A stretch of 64,000 bases of DNA from Xenophilus sp. L33 (GCF_009765735.1 NZ_LMUW01000186.1:31786-95785); one strand, 5' to 3'; numbered from the stretch's first letter, positions 44,445 to 53,873 are shown. Notes: generated by a model from the sequence alone, not told the origin. A program made the numbers and translations.

Positions 44445-47089
44445 TCGGCCTCCCAGATCAGTGTTGCATCGCCCAGCAGCTCGGATACCGCTTGCTGCTT
44501 TCGTCTCTTGTAACTCGCCGCGGCGTTCGCGGGCAGTGCAAACGCCAGATCGTCATATGTGCCGGCCGCGTCGATGCCAGGCACCGCATTGCCCACGACG
44601 AGATTGACTCTGGCGGTATTCAGGTACTTCTGCAGCGCGGCCAACGCCGCGCCGGGGTCTGACATCGGCATCGAGTGTTGCGCGCGCAGGTACAGCAGGG
44701 AGGGCACCACCATCACGGCGGGGTCCAGCAGCGCCTTCACCGCGAAGGCGTATAGGCAGCGCTGCAGTTCTCTTCCGCCGTCGAGGACGAAGTCTCCCCG
44801 CGCCTTGCCGGTTTTATAGTCGACCACGAGGGCGCGAGCGTTCCCGGCCTCGAGGTCCAGCCGGTCGATGTAGCCGCCCACGCGAAACGGTGTTTCAGGA
44901 ATAACCACCTCCCGTTCGGGGTCCCACGGCAATGCGGCATCCATCCTCGGCTTGACGCCGCCGAAGGCGACCTCGCTGAAGGACGTCCAGCCGGCCGCGT
45001 GCTGGTGCGTCGACGCCAAGGCCTGCCGTGCCAGCTCGCCGACATCCGCGAGCGTGCGATTCCAGATGAACTCGGGCGGGACCGGATGAACCGCCTCCCA
45101 GCTCGAGCGGATGCCTGCGAGCGCGGTGGTCACGGCGATCGAGAGATCGACGGGAGTGCCAGAGGCCTGTTGGGCCACGGTGACCTGCAGCGCCATGTCG
45201 AGCACGGCATGCACGAGATTGCCGAACTCGCGCGCGTCAAGAACCAGGGGCTCCTCGGAAAGCTCGGGTGCCTTGAGCTTCATCCCGTACCGCCAGACGA
45301 AGCCCAAGGGATTGCGTAGCATGAGAGAAAGCGAGCTCGCGGACTGCCGGCGACCCAGCGCGGCGAGGACGACCGGATGCTCCGCACGGACGCGACCGTC
45401 GTTCGCGGTCAGATCGAACTTACCCCAACCAATCCAGCAACGGTGGGCGCTCGCGGCCTGTGCTTCCGTGGCGAATTCGTCGGGCCTTGCCGCCAATCGG
45501 TCGGACTCGCTGAATGCGTGGTCCGCGCGGCGGTGGCGGCGCAGGTAGATCGGCGTCGGCATTGCGTGGAGCAGGCTGCTCAAGCCCAGCAGGCGCCCCT
45601 CGCCGTCCCGGCGCGCATAGGACAGGACCACCTGGCGCGCTGACGTGCGCAGGATCGTCTCGAAGTCTCGCCGGTCCGCTTCCGACACGGCGAGCGGTTC
45701 GAGCTTTTCGCTCGGAACGATGTGGTCGGACAGCAGGCGGTCTTCCGACTGGCGTCGCGGCCAGCGCGACGAGTTCAGGCCCAGTAGCCTGACGAACGGC
45801 CGCGGAGCCGCCGCGAGATGCGCGGCAGGCAGCCAGACAACGCTCTCGCACGCCTCGAATCCGTCGTCCTCGCGCATCTCCTGCAACGTGAGGTCCAGTG
45901 AGGCCGCGGGGCCCGCGGCGAGCGCCTTCTTCCAGATGCCCAAAGCTCGACCGTGAAGGAGCGTGGCGCCGGCAGCGTCCGCGCCCGGATGACCCAACTG
46001 GAGCAGTCGAAGAATCTCGCGCAGTCGGAATGTCATGTCCGCGCCATCCGGCCAGGACTGCGCAGTGAGGGCGGCGGCCAGCTTCCGCCAGGATTGCGGC
46101 GACGATAGTGGCGCGTCGGCTGGCAGGATCTTCAGCCAGCCTTCCGGAAATCCCGCGAAGGGGCCGACGGGAGCCTGCGCGAGCGCCACGAAGCGACGAA
46201 ACCGGCGCTGTGTCAGCCCGCGCAGCAGGATATCCGCGAGCGCGGCGGCGGCTTGGCCTTCGCGGCTTGCCATCACCTTCGTGCCGTGGACAAAATGCAG
46301 GTCCATGTTCGCGTCGGCCCGCAGCGCCAGGAAGTGGTCGTCGAACTCACCAGGGGACGTGGATGCGATTGCGATCTCCCGCGGATGAGCCTCGCCGCTC
46401 GCAACCAGTCGACGCGCCCAGCGCATCGCCTCCACCGCCTCGTGCAGCGCCGATGCGGCGCTCACCGTCTCGCGACCCGGCGTAGTCGCTGCGGAGCTCA
46501 AGACCTTCACGCCCGTGCCAATCAGCCACTCCGGAACGAAGCGTGGCCCGGCGTGCCACCGAACCTCCGTGACCCCGGTTAGCTCACCGAGCAGCGGGCG
46601 CCAGCAGGGCTCCATTTCCGTCATGCCGTGGACGTCGATGCGTCCCAGAACGGCCGGTGCGTGCCGAATGCGTGAAATGGCGGCGTCGACGAGTTCGCCC
46701 GGGCGTTTCATGCCGGGAGGCAATGCGGCCAGCAGCGCACCTTCCAAGGCCGCGAGCGAGGCCAGTCGCGGATGGTCTCCGGCGTTGGCGAGGTCGATGC
46801 GCGCCGTCCAGACCTTGCGCAGGGTGCCCACGCAGGCATCCACCATGCCAGGGAGAAGCTTGATCTTGTCGAGTTCGCCCAGCGGGGTTTCCGCCAGCGC
46901 TATCTGCAGGGCTTTCCGAAGCGCTTCGTCATCGATGGGCCGGAGAAATCCGCCGGCCAATCGGCACGCCAGTTGCTCCATGGTCATGACCTGCAAGCCT
47001 GCGACGCGACTGCGCGCTGCGGCAAGTCTCAGCTCTCTGGACTGCAGGCGGCCGAAGACGACGGCCGTGGCCCGGGTGGCTTCTCTCAT
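44441..47089 (-). CDS. AddB-like PD-(D/E)XK nuclease
   Basis: 882 residues from the ATG at 47089, chosen because AGAGGAAG lies seven bases upstream; a TTG at 47131 is open but unsupported. The N-terminus (MREATRATAVVFGRLQSREL) and the LLGLNSSRWPRRQSEDRLL segment resemble inactivated helicase modules of AddB/RexB. Near the C-terminus GNLVHAVLDMAL, GYIDRLDLEAGNARALVVDYKTGKAR and LQRCLYAFA form an active nuclease centre. The four-cysteine iron-sulfur cluster of Bacillus AddB is not seen. It lies 695 bases downstream of the macro/AAA genes, so it may have its own promoter in that gap. Confidence 0.9.
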   Translation of the reverse strand: MREATRATAVVFGRLQSRELRLAAARSRVAGLQVMTMEQLACRLAGGFLRPIDDEALRKALQIALAETPLGELDKIKLLPGMVDACVGTLRKVWTARIDLANAGDHPRLASLAALEGALLAALPPGMKRPGELVDAAISRIRHAPAVLGRIDVHGMTEMEPCWRPLLGELTGVTEVRWHAGPRFVPEWLIGTGVKVLSSAATTPGRETVSAASALHEAVEAMRWARRLVASGEAHPREIAIASTSPGEFDDHFLALRADANMDLHFVHGTKVMASREGQAAAALADILLRGLTQRRFRRFVALAQAPVGPFAGFPEGWLKILPADAPLSSPQSWRKLAAALTAQSWPDGADMTFRLREILRLLQLGHPGADAAGATLLHGRALGIWKKALAAGPAASLDLTLQEMREDDGFEACESVVWLPAAHLAAAPRPFVRLLGLNSSRWPRRQSEDRLLSDHIVPSEKLEPLAVSEADRRDFETILRTSARQVVLSYARRDGEGRLLGLSSLLHAMPTPIYLRRHRRADHAFSESDRLAARPDEFATEAQAASAHRCWIGWGKFDLTANDGRVRAEHPVVLAALGRRQSASSLSLMLRNPLGFVWRYGMKLKAPELSEEPLVLDAREFGNLVHAVLDMALQVTVAQQASGTPVDLSIAVTTALAGIRSSWEAVHPVPPEFIWNRTLADVGELARQALASTHQHAAGWTSFSEVAFGGVKPRMDAALPWDPEREVVIPETPFRVGGYIDRLDLEAGNARALVVDYKTGKARGDFVLDGGRELQRCLYAFAVKALLDPAVMVVPSLLYLRAQHSMPMSDPGAALAALQKYLNTARVNLVVGNAVPGIDAAGTYDDLAFALPANAAASYKRRKQQAVSELLGDATLIWEAE

Positions 47090-47784
47090 CACGTTCTTCC
47101 TCTTTATTCCAGCACGTGATGCGTCCAGCAACGGCCGAAATGCCGTCGCAAGCCCGTCTCCTCCACGCCGAACTGCGCAGGCATTTCAGCAGAACGCAAG
47201 TCGCGAGACAACCCGCGCGCATGTGGTGTTGGACTGATACGAGTCACTGGCCACGTTCAATATGTTCATGCCGTGAAATAAGACACGGTTCGTCGAGTCA
47301 TGCCTCGCCGACCTGATGACGGCCCACTGGACCACCCTCGCGGTGTCGATGGACGCGGGTCGTGCGCAGGACGGGGTCGCCCTCGGCGCCGGGCGGTCGG
47401 CGCTTGCGACGAACCGGTCGTCCGCCGGGCTGAGCAATCCGTGTTCGTTGCGCGATCGCCGGTAAACAAGGCAGTTGACTCGACGCCGATCGAGCGTCGA
47501 TCGCTTGGAATCGACTTGCGTGCCCCCGCGACGTTCGATGCCGCTGGGGCCAGTCGCAGCTGCTCGGCCAGGCGTGCGAGCGAGCGCGCCGGACAGCGAG
47601 TCACGTCGCCATGCACCAAGTCCAGAGATCGCGGCTGCGACCATCCGCACGCCATTCGCACCCTGAGCAAAGCATGGCTGCGCGTCGCCCAGCGTGCATG
47701 GATGGATCACAACATCAACGCTCCCACCACGCATCGCGTCGTTTGGAACTTGCTCGTGCTCGCGAAGGGTTGACACGGGGTATC
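47090..47784 (-). other. long gap with one doubtful ORF and an inverted repeat
   Basis: A 200-codon minus-strand frame (47788-47186) begins with an ATGA overlap on the preceding gene's stop, suggesting coupling, but its Arg-rich composition, irregular codon use and lack of any motif argue against a real protein. AT-rich sequence at 47255-47285 includes CCGTGAAATAAGACACGG (47271-47288), an inverted repeat that could belong to the promoter of the AddB-AddA pair. A diverged variant of the island operator may lie at 47203-47220 (GCGAGACAACCCGCGCGC) but does not match the consensus. Confidence 0.35.
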
Positions 47785-48195
47785 TCATGACTTCTCCGCC
47801 ACGGAAATCCAGAGATCAAGGATTGGCTCCGGATCCGCGGCAATAACGCGCCGCGCCGCGGTCAGACAATTTGCGTTTGGGCCGAACCGATCGATCATTG
47901 CCCTCATGAACTCGCGATGGCTACGATGAGTGGAAGCTGACTTCGCGATTTGGAGTAGCGCGACTGCACCGTGGACGCCTTGTCCATGCGGCAGTTCGCA
48001 GGCCACGAGCGCATTCGCAAGCGCATCGCGCAAGTCGGCGCCGATCGCGCAGCGCGCGTGGCGAACGGCCGCGCCGCCTTGCAGGGCCACCGAGATGTCC
48101 TCCTCGTCCCAAGCGGGCCCCTCCGACCCCAGGAGCAGGGACGCCACATGGTTGACGATGGACGGGTGTGCGGGCGAGCCGCCGGCTGGACTCAT
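47785..48195 (-). CDS. hypothetical protein, small helical
   Basis: 136 residues, no cysteine pattern or transmembrane segment; predominantly alpha-helical, with repeated-looking helices (CAIGADLRDALANALVACE, GVHGAVALLQIAK). No family was recognised. The ATG overlaps the macro-domain gene's stop by four bases (ATGA), so it is translationally coupled and likely works with the macro and AAA proteins, possibly as an adaptor. Confidence 0.7.
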   Translation of the reverse strand: MSPAGGSPAHPSIVNHVASLLLGSEGPAWDEEDISVALQGGAAVRHARCAIGADLRDALANALVACELPHGQGVHGAVALLQIAKSASTHRSHREFMRAMIDRFGPNANCLTAARRVIAADPEPILDLWISVAEKS

Positions 48196-48722
48196 GCCTC
48201 ACCCCCGGTGGCCAAAAGCGCGTTGAATGCGTACTCGAGGATCGCTGGCATGGGTGCGTTGACGTCGCTCACGCGCAACCAGCGAAGCGAGCTGTCAGGA
48301 AGGATCGACTCCCGCACGACTCGATCCATGATCGATGCGGCCAGGATCGGTCGGAAGCGAAGCGCGTCGGTGCCAATCGGGGGCACCGCGACGGATTCGA
48401 AGCAATGTGCGCGAACCATTTCCATTGCCGAGCGGATGGCGCGTGCGCAATGGGTCTCGGGGGCTCTTCCTCGTTCGGGTAGGGCCGTGCGTGTACATGC
48501 ACCATCCATGAATTGCCGAGCTGGAAGGCCGGCGTGATCGCGGCCGCGCCCCAAACTCGGCGGGGAATGCGGTGCGCGGAACGCCTCCAGTGCCGGGCCT
48601 GCGGCGGTGTGGATGGCGACGGCAACGCCCGACGCGAAACATGGCCCGGCGTTGGCCGATATGACCGAGTAATTCGCACTCGCTCGCCGGTCGATGTCGC
48701 CGACCACGGTTTCGTTCTTCAT
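48192..48722 (-). CDS. diverged macro-domain (ADP-ribose-binding-like) protein
   Basis: 176 residues. The macro fold order is visible: NETVVGDIDRR (beta strand plus the GDI turn), YSVISANAGPCFASGVAVAIHTAAGPALEAF (the VNAAN...GGVAxAIHxAAG helix), ACTRTALPERG (the G-x-A..T segment) and ESVAVPPIGTDALRFRPILAASIM (the AxPxISTGxxGxP loop). Several ligand residues differ: ISANA for VNAAN, ASGVA for GGGVA, and IGTDALRF for ISTGxYGF. It may bind a modified nucleotide or be a non-catalytic reader. It lies between the AAA+ gene (45 bases away) and the small unknown gene. Macro domains hydrolyse or read ADP-ribose, so an NAD-linked signal is possible, especially with the sirtuin nearby. Confidence 0.75.
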   Translation of the reverse strand: MKNETVVGDIDRRASANYSVISANAGPCFASGVAVAIHTAAGPALEAFRAPHSPPSLGRGRDHAGLPARQFMDGACTRTALPERGRAPETHCARAIRSAMEMVRAHCFESVAVPPIGTDALRFRPILAASIMDRVVRESILPDSSLRWLRVSDVNAPMPAILEYAFNALLATGGEA

Positions 48723-48767
48723 GGTGTTGCCTTGCAGTGGTGCGAGCGGTCGGGATCGTGCCCCAAG

Positions 48768-51059
48768 TCACAGGAAGCCGATGGCGCCGCGGGCGCAGCC
48801 GGGCTTGGCGCGGTGTTCTGCCTCGAGCTCGGTGATCCAAGCGTCGACGCTGCCCGCCAGGCCCAGGGCGGCGAAGCGCTTGCCGACGTTGGCGAAATCG
48901 CCTGGCGTCAGCTCGTCGAGTCGCCGCAGCCTGAGACGTGGCATGGCCTCGAGCGGGGCGTCATCGATCGCCGCACCACCGCTGGCGGAGCCCACGCATT
49001 CCCGGAACAGGGCTTCGCGCTGCGCGGCGCTGAGCGGCAGGAGTTCGATCCGAAAGACGAATCGGCGCATGAGGGCCGCATCGAATACGCGCGCATGGTT
49101 GGTCGCGCAAATGAAGACGCCTTCGAACGCCTCGACGCGACGCAGGAATTCCGCCGTGACGGCGCGGTCGGCCCGGTGCGCAGTCGTGCCGCGATCGCCG
49201 AGCAAAGTGTCGGCCTCGTCCAGGAAGAGCACCTCGCCACGAGGATCGCAATGCGTGAACAGGTCGGCCACGTTGCGCTCGCTCTCTCCATACCACTTCG
49301 AGTTGATGTCCGCGGCCGTGCGGTAGACCAGATCACGGCCCAGTTCGCGCGCGATTCGTGACGCCAACTGCGTCTTGCCGGTGCCCGGCGGCCCCGCCAA
49401 CAGCACGCTGCCGCGCCCCGTGCGCGCGAGGCCGCTGATCATCGGCGCAGGCTGCGCGCTGCCGGCGACGTTGAGGTAGGCGAGATCGAAGCGAGTCGTG
49501 CCATCGACGACCGAGGCCCTGAATGGCTGGCCCATGGCCCGCAGCTGGTCGGTCAGCATCAGACGGACCGCGCCGTCGACGCGCTCGGTGCCCGCGCCGC
49601 TCAGCGTCGCGAAGCGGGCGGCCGAGGCGAGCAGCGCCGCGGGAAGCGTCGCATGGGTTGCGGCCTCCTCGATTAGGCGTGTGGATGCACCGATCGGCGC
49701 AAGGTGCGTTCGAGCGATGTCACGGCGTTGCTCGCGTGGCGGCACCGGAAACTCGAGGCAGTAGGTGAAGCGCCGCAGATAGGCCGGGTCGATGTGGTCG
49801 ACCTGGTTGCTGATCCAGATGACGGGGACACGATTCGACTCGAGGCGTTGGTTCATCCAGGCCTTGCTGTCCTCCTGGGCGCCCATCACACGTCTCAGCG
49901 GGCTGGTGTAGTCGCCGCGGAAAATGTCCTCCGCCTCGTCGAGCACGAGCACGCTCTTGCCGACCGGCGCGAAGATGTCGCTCAGGCGCAAGCTGCCCAG
50001 GCGCTCGTCGCGCGACGCGGCGCGCTGTCGGTTGTCGCACTCGTCGATTCTGAAACCCAGCGCGCCTGCTTGGCGCACCAGCTGGCGCGCGTACTCGGTC
50101 TTGCCGGTGCCCGGCGCGCCGTACAGCAGGATGTTGATGCCGGCCTCGCCAGTGCGAATGGTATTGCGCAGCATGTCCGCGAGCAGGTCGGTGCGATCCG
50201 CGAGGTGCGGCCAGTACAGTGAACCGCGTGCCGCTGGCAGCGGCTTGAGGACGACTCGTGACATTTCTTCGATCGACTCGAAACACGCCGTCGTGAGCAG
50301 CGACCCGAGGCGCGACAGTCGCAGCAGATCGTCCAGGTCGGCGTCGGACCGATCGCCCGGACGCAGCAGGCCGCTGTGCTGCAGGGTACCCTGGCGTCCC
50401 ACCACGGCGGCCAACTCGTGTTCGTCGGTGCAGCGGCAGGCGGCGCCGAGCGCGCGGATCCGACGCACGGTCCGCCCGACGTAGGTCAGTGTCTCGCGCG
50501 AGATGCTTCCGAGTTCAAGCGCGGCGCACAGCGCAAGCACGCGCTTCTCGAGATCGCTCATGTCGAGAAGGGTGCCGAGCCAGTCGATGTTGCGGTCCAG
50601 GGTCAAAGGCTGCGCCGCGCGGCGCTCCAGGCGTTGCTCGACGGAGTCGAAGAAGGCCCGGAAATCCGCTCGGTCGTTGACCAACGCGGATCCCAGGACC
50701 TTGAGGAAGGCATCGTTCTCGGGCGGGTCCAGCGGCAGGACCGCGCGTGGGTCGCTCATCGCCGCGAGCCACGCCGGCATTTCGGTCTCGGCGTCCTCGG
50801 TGCTGCTATCGGGCAGGAGCGCGATGCGTGGTCCGGTGATCAAGACCGTCCCCGCGCTCGCCACGAGCGCTGCCTTCATGGCGCGCTGCTCCAGCCGCAG
50901 CGCTGGCCATAGCGGCCGCACGATGTCATCGAACAGATGGCGTTCGACGCCCAGTCGCGCCTCGCGAAAGATGCGCAGGATGGCAAGGCACACGCGACTG
51001 TTGACGACACTGGCGAGGTTGCGTTGACTTGGCGACCAGCCGATATTCTGACGGGGCAA
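48768..51059 (-). CDS. tandem AAA+ ATPase
   Basis: 763 residues if it starts at the TTG at 51059, which I choose because AAGGAGAT lies five bases before it and because earlier ATGs (51173, 51284) would place the operator at 51097 and the divergent gene inside the frame. AAA domain 1: Walker A YGAPGTGKTEYA near residue 311, Walker B VLVLDEAEDIF, arginine-finger region FTYCLEFPVPPREQRR. Domain 2: AGPPGTGKTQLASRI near 553, FLDEADTLLGDRGTT, ATNHARVFDAALMRRF, FRIELLPLSAAQRE. The layout resembles Cdc48-type or SpoVK-like remodelling ATPases. First gene of the operon with the macro protein and probably AddBA. Confidence 0.9.
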   Translation of the reverse strand: MPRQNIGWSPSQRNLASVVNSRVCLAILRIFREARLGVERHLFDDIVRPLWPALRLEQRAMKAALVASAGTVLITGPRIALLPDSSTEDAETEMPAWLAAMSDPRAVLPLDPPENDAFLKVLGSALVNDRADFRAFFDSVEQRLERRAAQPLTLDRNIDWLGTLLDMSDLEKRVLALCAALELGSISRETLTYVGRTVRRIRALGAACRCTDEHELAAVVGRQGTLQHSGLLRPGDRSDADLDDLLRLSRLGSLLTTACFESIEEMSRVVLKPLPAARGSLYWPHLADRTDLLADMLRNTIRTGEAGINILLYGAPGTGKTEYARQLVRQAGALGFRIDECDNRQRAASRDERLGSLRLSDIFAPVGKSVLVLDEAEDIFRGDYTSPLRRVMGAQEDSKAWMNQRLESNRVPVIWISNQVDHIDPAYLRRFTYCLEFPVPPREQRRDIARTHLAPIGASTRLIEEAATHATLPAALLASAARFATLSGAGTERVDGAVRLMLTDQLRAMGQPFRASVVDGTTRFDLAYLNVAGSAQPAPMISGLARTGRGSVLLAGPPGTGKTQLASRIARELGRDLVYRTAADINSKWYGESERNVADLFTHCDPRGEVLFLDEADTLLGDRGTTAHRADRAVTAEFLRRVEAFEGVFICATNHARVFDAALMRRFVFRIELLPLSAAQREALFRECVGSASGGAAIDDAPLEAMPRLRLRRLDELTPGDFANVGKRFAALGLAGSVDAWITELEAEHRAKPGCARGAIGFL

Positions 51060-51096
51060 GGGATCTCCTTGGAAGGCCTCCAGTGTCCCGCCGGAC

Positions 51097-51113
51097 GCGA
51101 CATATTGTGTCGC
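51097..51113. promoter_or_regulatory. candidate WYL operator 1 in divergent promoter
   Basis: GCGACATATTGTGTCGC is a perfect inverted repeat with six-base arms and a five-base centre. It lies 38 bases before the AAA+ start and 72 before the NERD-helicase start, and matches the sites at 55327 and 56300. The WYL regulator encoded two genes downstream is the best candidate binder. Confidence 0.7.
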
Positions 51114-51184
51114 TGCGCGTGCGTTTTGCACGTTTTGCGGAATCAAGCGATCAGGCACCGCGCGAGCCGGCATTAGAGTGCCGC

Positions 51185-52846
51185 ATGGCCGAACTGCACC
51201 CTGGGATTCGCCGCGCCTTGGACGCGGGACGGTACCGTGAAAACGAGATGCTGGCACTGCTCGCGCAGGCGCTCCCGGCCGCATGCCGGATCTACCACGG
51301 CATGTCCATGTCGAGCGTTTCTGGTGCGACGCAGCGCTACGGCGAGCTCGACGCCGTCGTCGTGTTCCCGTCCGGACATCTGGCGGTGCTCGAGGTCAAG
51401 GCGGGCGAGGTCGACCTTTCCGAACGCGGGATCTTCAAGCGCTATGGCGCCAACGAAAAGAACCTCGCGCTCCAGACCAAGGGGCAATGGCAGGGTTTGA
51501 TCGGGCGCCTGCGCGATGTGCGTCTCGACGAGGTCCGCGTCGCGCATTTCCTGCTGCTGCCCGATTTCAGGGTGGGGCAGGGGACTATTGGGTACCCGCG
51601 CGAGCGCATCATCGACGCCAGCCAGCTCGACCGAATCGGTGCGCTGCTGGCGGTCGCTTGCGCCCATGCGCCGCTCGCGGGTGAAGCGCTCGAGCGGTTG
51701 CACGACTTCCTGGCCAACCGATTTGCCGTTGTGGCCGATGCGGCCTGCCGCCAGGGACAACGCCAGGCCGCCACCCGCAGGCTCGCCGAGGGCCTCGCGA
51801 CATGGGTGCCTCGCGTGCATTCACCTTCCGGACTGTACGTGGTCGAGGCCACCGCGGGATCGGGCAAGACGCAGCTGGCGCTGGCCCTGCTCAAGGATGC
51901 CGACAGCCGCCGCGAGCGAGCCCGCTATGTCTGCTTCAACCGGCCGTTGGCCGATCACATCGCCCGCCTCGCCCCGGTGCGCGCGGAAGTCGCCACCGTG
52001 GACGAGTTGGGCATCGCGGCGCTGCGCGCGACCGGCGAGAATCCCGACTTCGCCAACGACGCCGCGGTGTTCCGACGTGGCTTCGAAGCCCTGCGCGCGG
52101 CGAACGTGGTCGCCGCCCCGACGATGGACCTGCTGATCATCGACGAGTCGCAGGATCTCGATGGGGAGTGGGTCGAAGCGCTCTGGCCAAGGCTCAAGCC
52201 GGGTGGGCGGCTCTACGTGCTAGGTGACGCATCCCAGGCCATCTATCGGAAAGCGCCATTCGAACTGGCGGACGCGACCCGCATCGCTTGCCACGAAAAC
52301 TTCCGCAGCCCGCGACGCATCGTCGAGACAATCAACCTGCTGGGCCTCACGCCCGTGCCCGTGGTGTCGCGAGGTCCCGATGTGGGGGAGGTCCCGGACC
52401 TGCACGTGCACGTACCAGACGACGCGGGGGGGCTACGCTTGGTCGAGCGTATCGTGGCGAAGCTCTTGCAGGACGGTCACGCGCTGACCGAAGTAGCCAT
52501 CGTCAGTTTCGCGGGACGGCAGAAGTCCACATTGCTGCAACGTGACGCGCTCGGGCCGTGGCCGCTGATGCGTTTCACCGGCCAATTCGACGCTGCGGAC
52601 GCGCCGGTGTGGTCAAGCGGGGAATTGCTTGCGGAGTCGATCTATCGGTTCAAGGGACAGTCGGCACCGGTCGTCATCGTGTGCGAGATGGACTTCGACG
52701 AGCTCGACGACCAACGAGCACGGATGCTGTTCGTGGCCATGACGCGCGCCCAATCTCGGTTGCACCTTGTCATGTCCGCGGCGGCGGAGCAGGCGCTCGC
52801 GGTCCGGTTGCAGCCCGCGCTCAAACCTGTCGCCGCCGGGGCTTGA
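51185..52846 (+). CDS. NERD-domain UvrD-like helicase
   Basis: 553 residues from the ATG at 51185. The N-terminal NERD nuclease-related domain is clear: GELDAVVVFPSGHLAVLEVKAGEVDL, with the D...ExK catalytic set, and GQWQGLIGRL. The helicase follows: Walker A EATAGSGKTQLAL near 220, motif II LLIIDESQDLDGEW, motif III LGDASQAIYRKAP, motif IV NFRSPRRIVE, motif V YRFKGQSAPVVIV, motif VI FVAMTRAQSRLHLV. NERD-helicase fusions are a recurring theme in plasmid and defence loci. It is divergent from the AAA+ gene and 12 bases before the WYL regulator, so it is likely autoregulated with the operator at 51097. Confidence 0.92.
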   Translation: MAELHPGIRRALDAGRYRENEMLALLAQALPAACRIYHGMSMSSVSGATQRYGELDAVVVFPSGHLAVLEVKAGEVDLSERGIFKRYGANEKNLALQTKGQWQGLIGRLRDVRLDEVRVAHFLLLPDFRVGQGTIGYPRERIIDASQLDRIGALLAVACAHAPLAGEALERLHDFLANRFAVVADAACRQGQRQAATRRLAEGLATWVPRVHSPSGLYVVEATAGSGKTQLALALLKDADSRRERARYVCFNRPLADHIARLAPVRAEVATVDELGIAALRATGENPDFANDAAVFRRGFEALRAANVVAAPTMDLLIIDESQDLDGEWVEALWPRLKPGGRLYVLGDASQAIYRKAPFELADATRIACHENFRSPRRIVETINLLGLTPVPVVSRGPDVGEVPDLHVHVPDDAGGLRLVERIVAKLLQDGHALTEVAIVSFAGRQKSTLLQRDALGPWPLMRFTGQFDAADAPVWSSGELLAESIYRFKGQSAPVVIVCEMDFDELDDQRARMLFVAMTRAQSRLHLVMSAAAEQALAVRLQPALKPVAAGA

Positions 52847-52858
52847 AAGGAAACGACC

Positions 52859-53833
52859 ATGCCATCTCGCGCGAGCAACCTGGAAACCCTTTCGATGTCG
52901 CTTGAGCTGCTCAAGCGCATCCCGCGCGTCGGAAGGATTTCGGCGCTCGAGCTTCAGGAGCAGCTTGGCGCGGCAGGTTTTGTGCGCGACGTACGCAGTA
53001 TTCAGCGGCTGCTGGAAACGCTCAGCGAGCGGCTCGACATCGAGCGAGACGACCGCACCAGGCCGTACGGCTACCGGTGGAAATCGCATTCGCAGGCGTT
53101 TTCGGTTTCGCACCTCAACGAGCAGGAGTCGGTGCTGCTTTCGCTGGCGGAGCAGCACTTGCGAAACCTCCTGCCGGCGAGCCTCATGCGCTCGATGCAG
53201 GGTTTCTTCGAGCAGGCCCGGATGCAGCTTGGCCCGCACCAGCAGCGCGGGCGCGCGCGAGACTGGCTGGCCAAGGTGCGCGTTGTCGGGACCACGCAGC
53301 CCCTGCTGCCGCCGCGCGTCGCGCCGGAAGTTTTCGAAGCCGTGAGCAACGCGCTCTATGCCGATCACTGGCTGGACGTCGTCTACGGAAACGCGGCCGG
53401 CAAACGCAGTCAAGGGCGGGTCATGCCACTGGGCCTGGCTCAGCAGGGGCCGAGGCTCTTCCTGGTCTGCCGGTTCGAGGGCTATGACGATGACCGCTCG
53501 CTCGCATTGCACCGGTTCCACTCGGCCCACGACAGCGGACAGGTCTTCCCGCGCCCCGTGGATTTCGACCTGCAGCGCTTCGATGACGAGGGCCGCTTCG
53601 GCTTTGGCGCCGGCCGCCGGATCGAGCTGGTGTTCCGGCTGCCGAAGGATGCCGCGCTCCATCTCACGGAGTCGCCGCTCGCGAGCGACCAACGGTACCG
53701 GGTCCTCGCGGACGGTCGCTTCGAGTTCACGGCCACGGTCGTCGAGTCTCTGCAACTGCGTTGGTGGCTGCGCGGCTTTGGCGACGCGCTGGACTTGCGC
53801 CGGCCCAGGCGCCTGCTCGATACCGCGATCTGA
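52859..53833 (+). CDS. WYL-domain transcriptional regulator
   Basis: 324 residues. Residues 8-75 form a winged HTH (ETLSMSLELLKRIPRVGRISALELQEQL, RDVRSIQRLLETL). Residues about 150-230 are the WYL domain in diverged form (YADHWLDVVYGNAAGKRSQGRVMPLGLAQQGPRLFLVCRFEGYDDDRSLALHRFHSA), where the WYL triplet is replaced by LFL. A C-terminal WCX extension follows. The BrxR/CapW group of WYL proteins represses defence operons and binds inverted repeats. Placement after the NERD helicase and near three matching inverted repeats makes it the likely master regulator of the island's second block. Confidence 0.92.
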   Translation: MPSRASNLETLSMSLELLKRIPRVGRISALELQEQLGAAGFVRDVRSIQRLLETLSERLDIERDDRTRPYGYRWKSHSQAFSVSHLNEQESVLLSLAEQHLRNLLPASLMRSMQGFFEQARMQLGPHQQRGRARDWLAKVRVVGTTQPLLPPRVAPEVFEAVSNALYADHWLDVVYGNAAGKRSQGRVMPLGLAQQGPRLFLVCRFEGYDDDRSLALHRFHSAHDSGQVFPRPVDFDLQRFDDEGRFGFGAGRRIELVFRLPKDAALHLTESPLASDQRYRVLADGRFEFTATVVESLQLRWWLRGFGDALDLRRPRRLLDTAI

Positions 53834-53873
53834 GGCGCCGCCTCGAAACGCAGGCACTTCACCGACTCCCCAC

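Noticed and set aside
47300..47773. 157-codon plus-strand ORF in the gap before AddB
   Set aside because: Arg-rich, no ribosome-binding site, no homology pattern, opposite to the surrounding operon.
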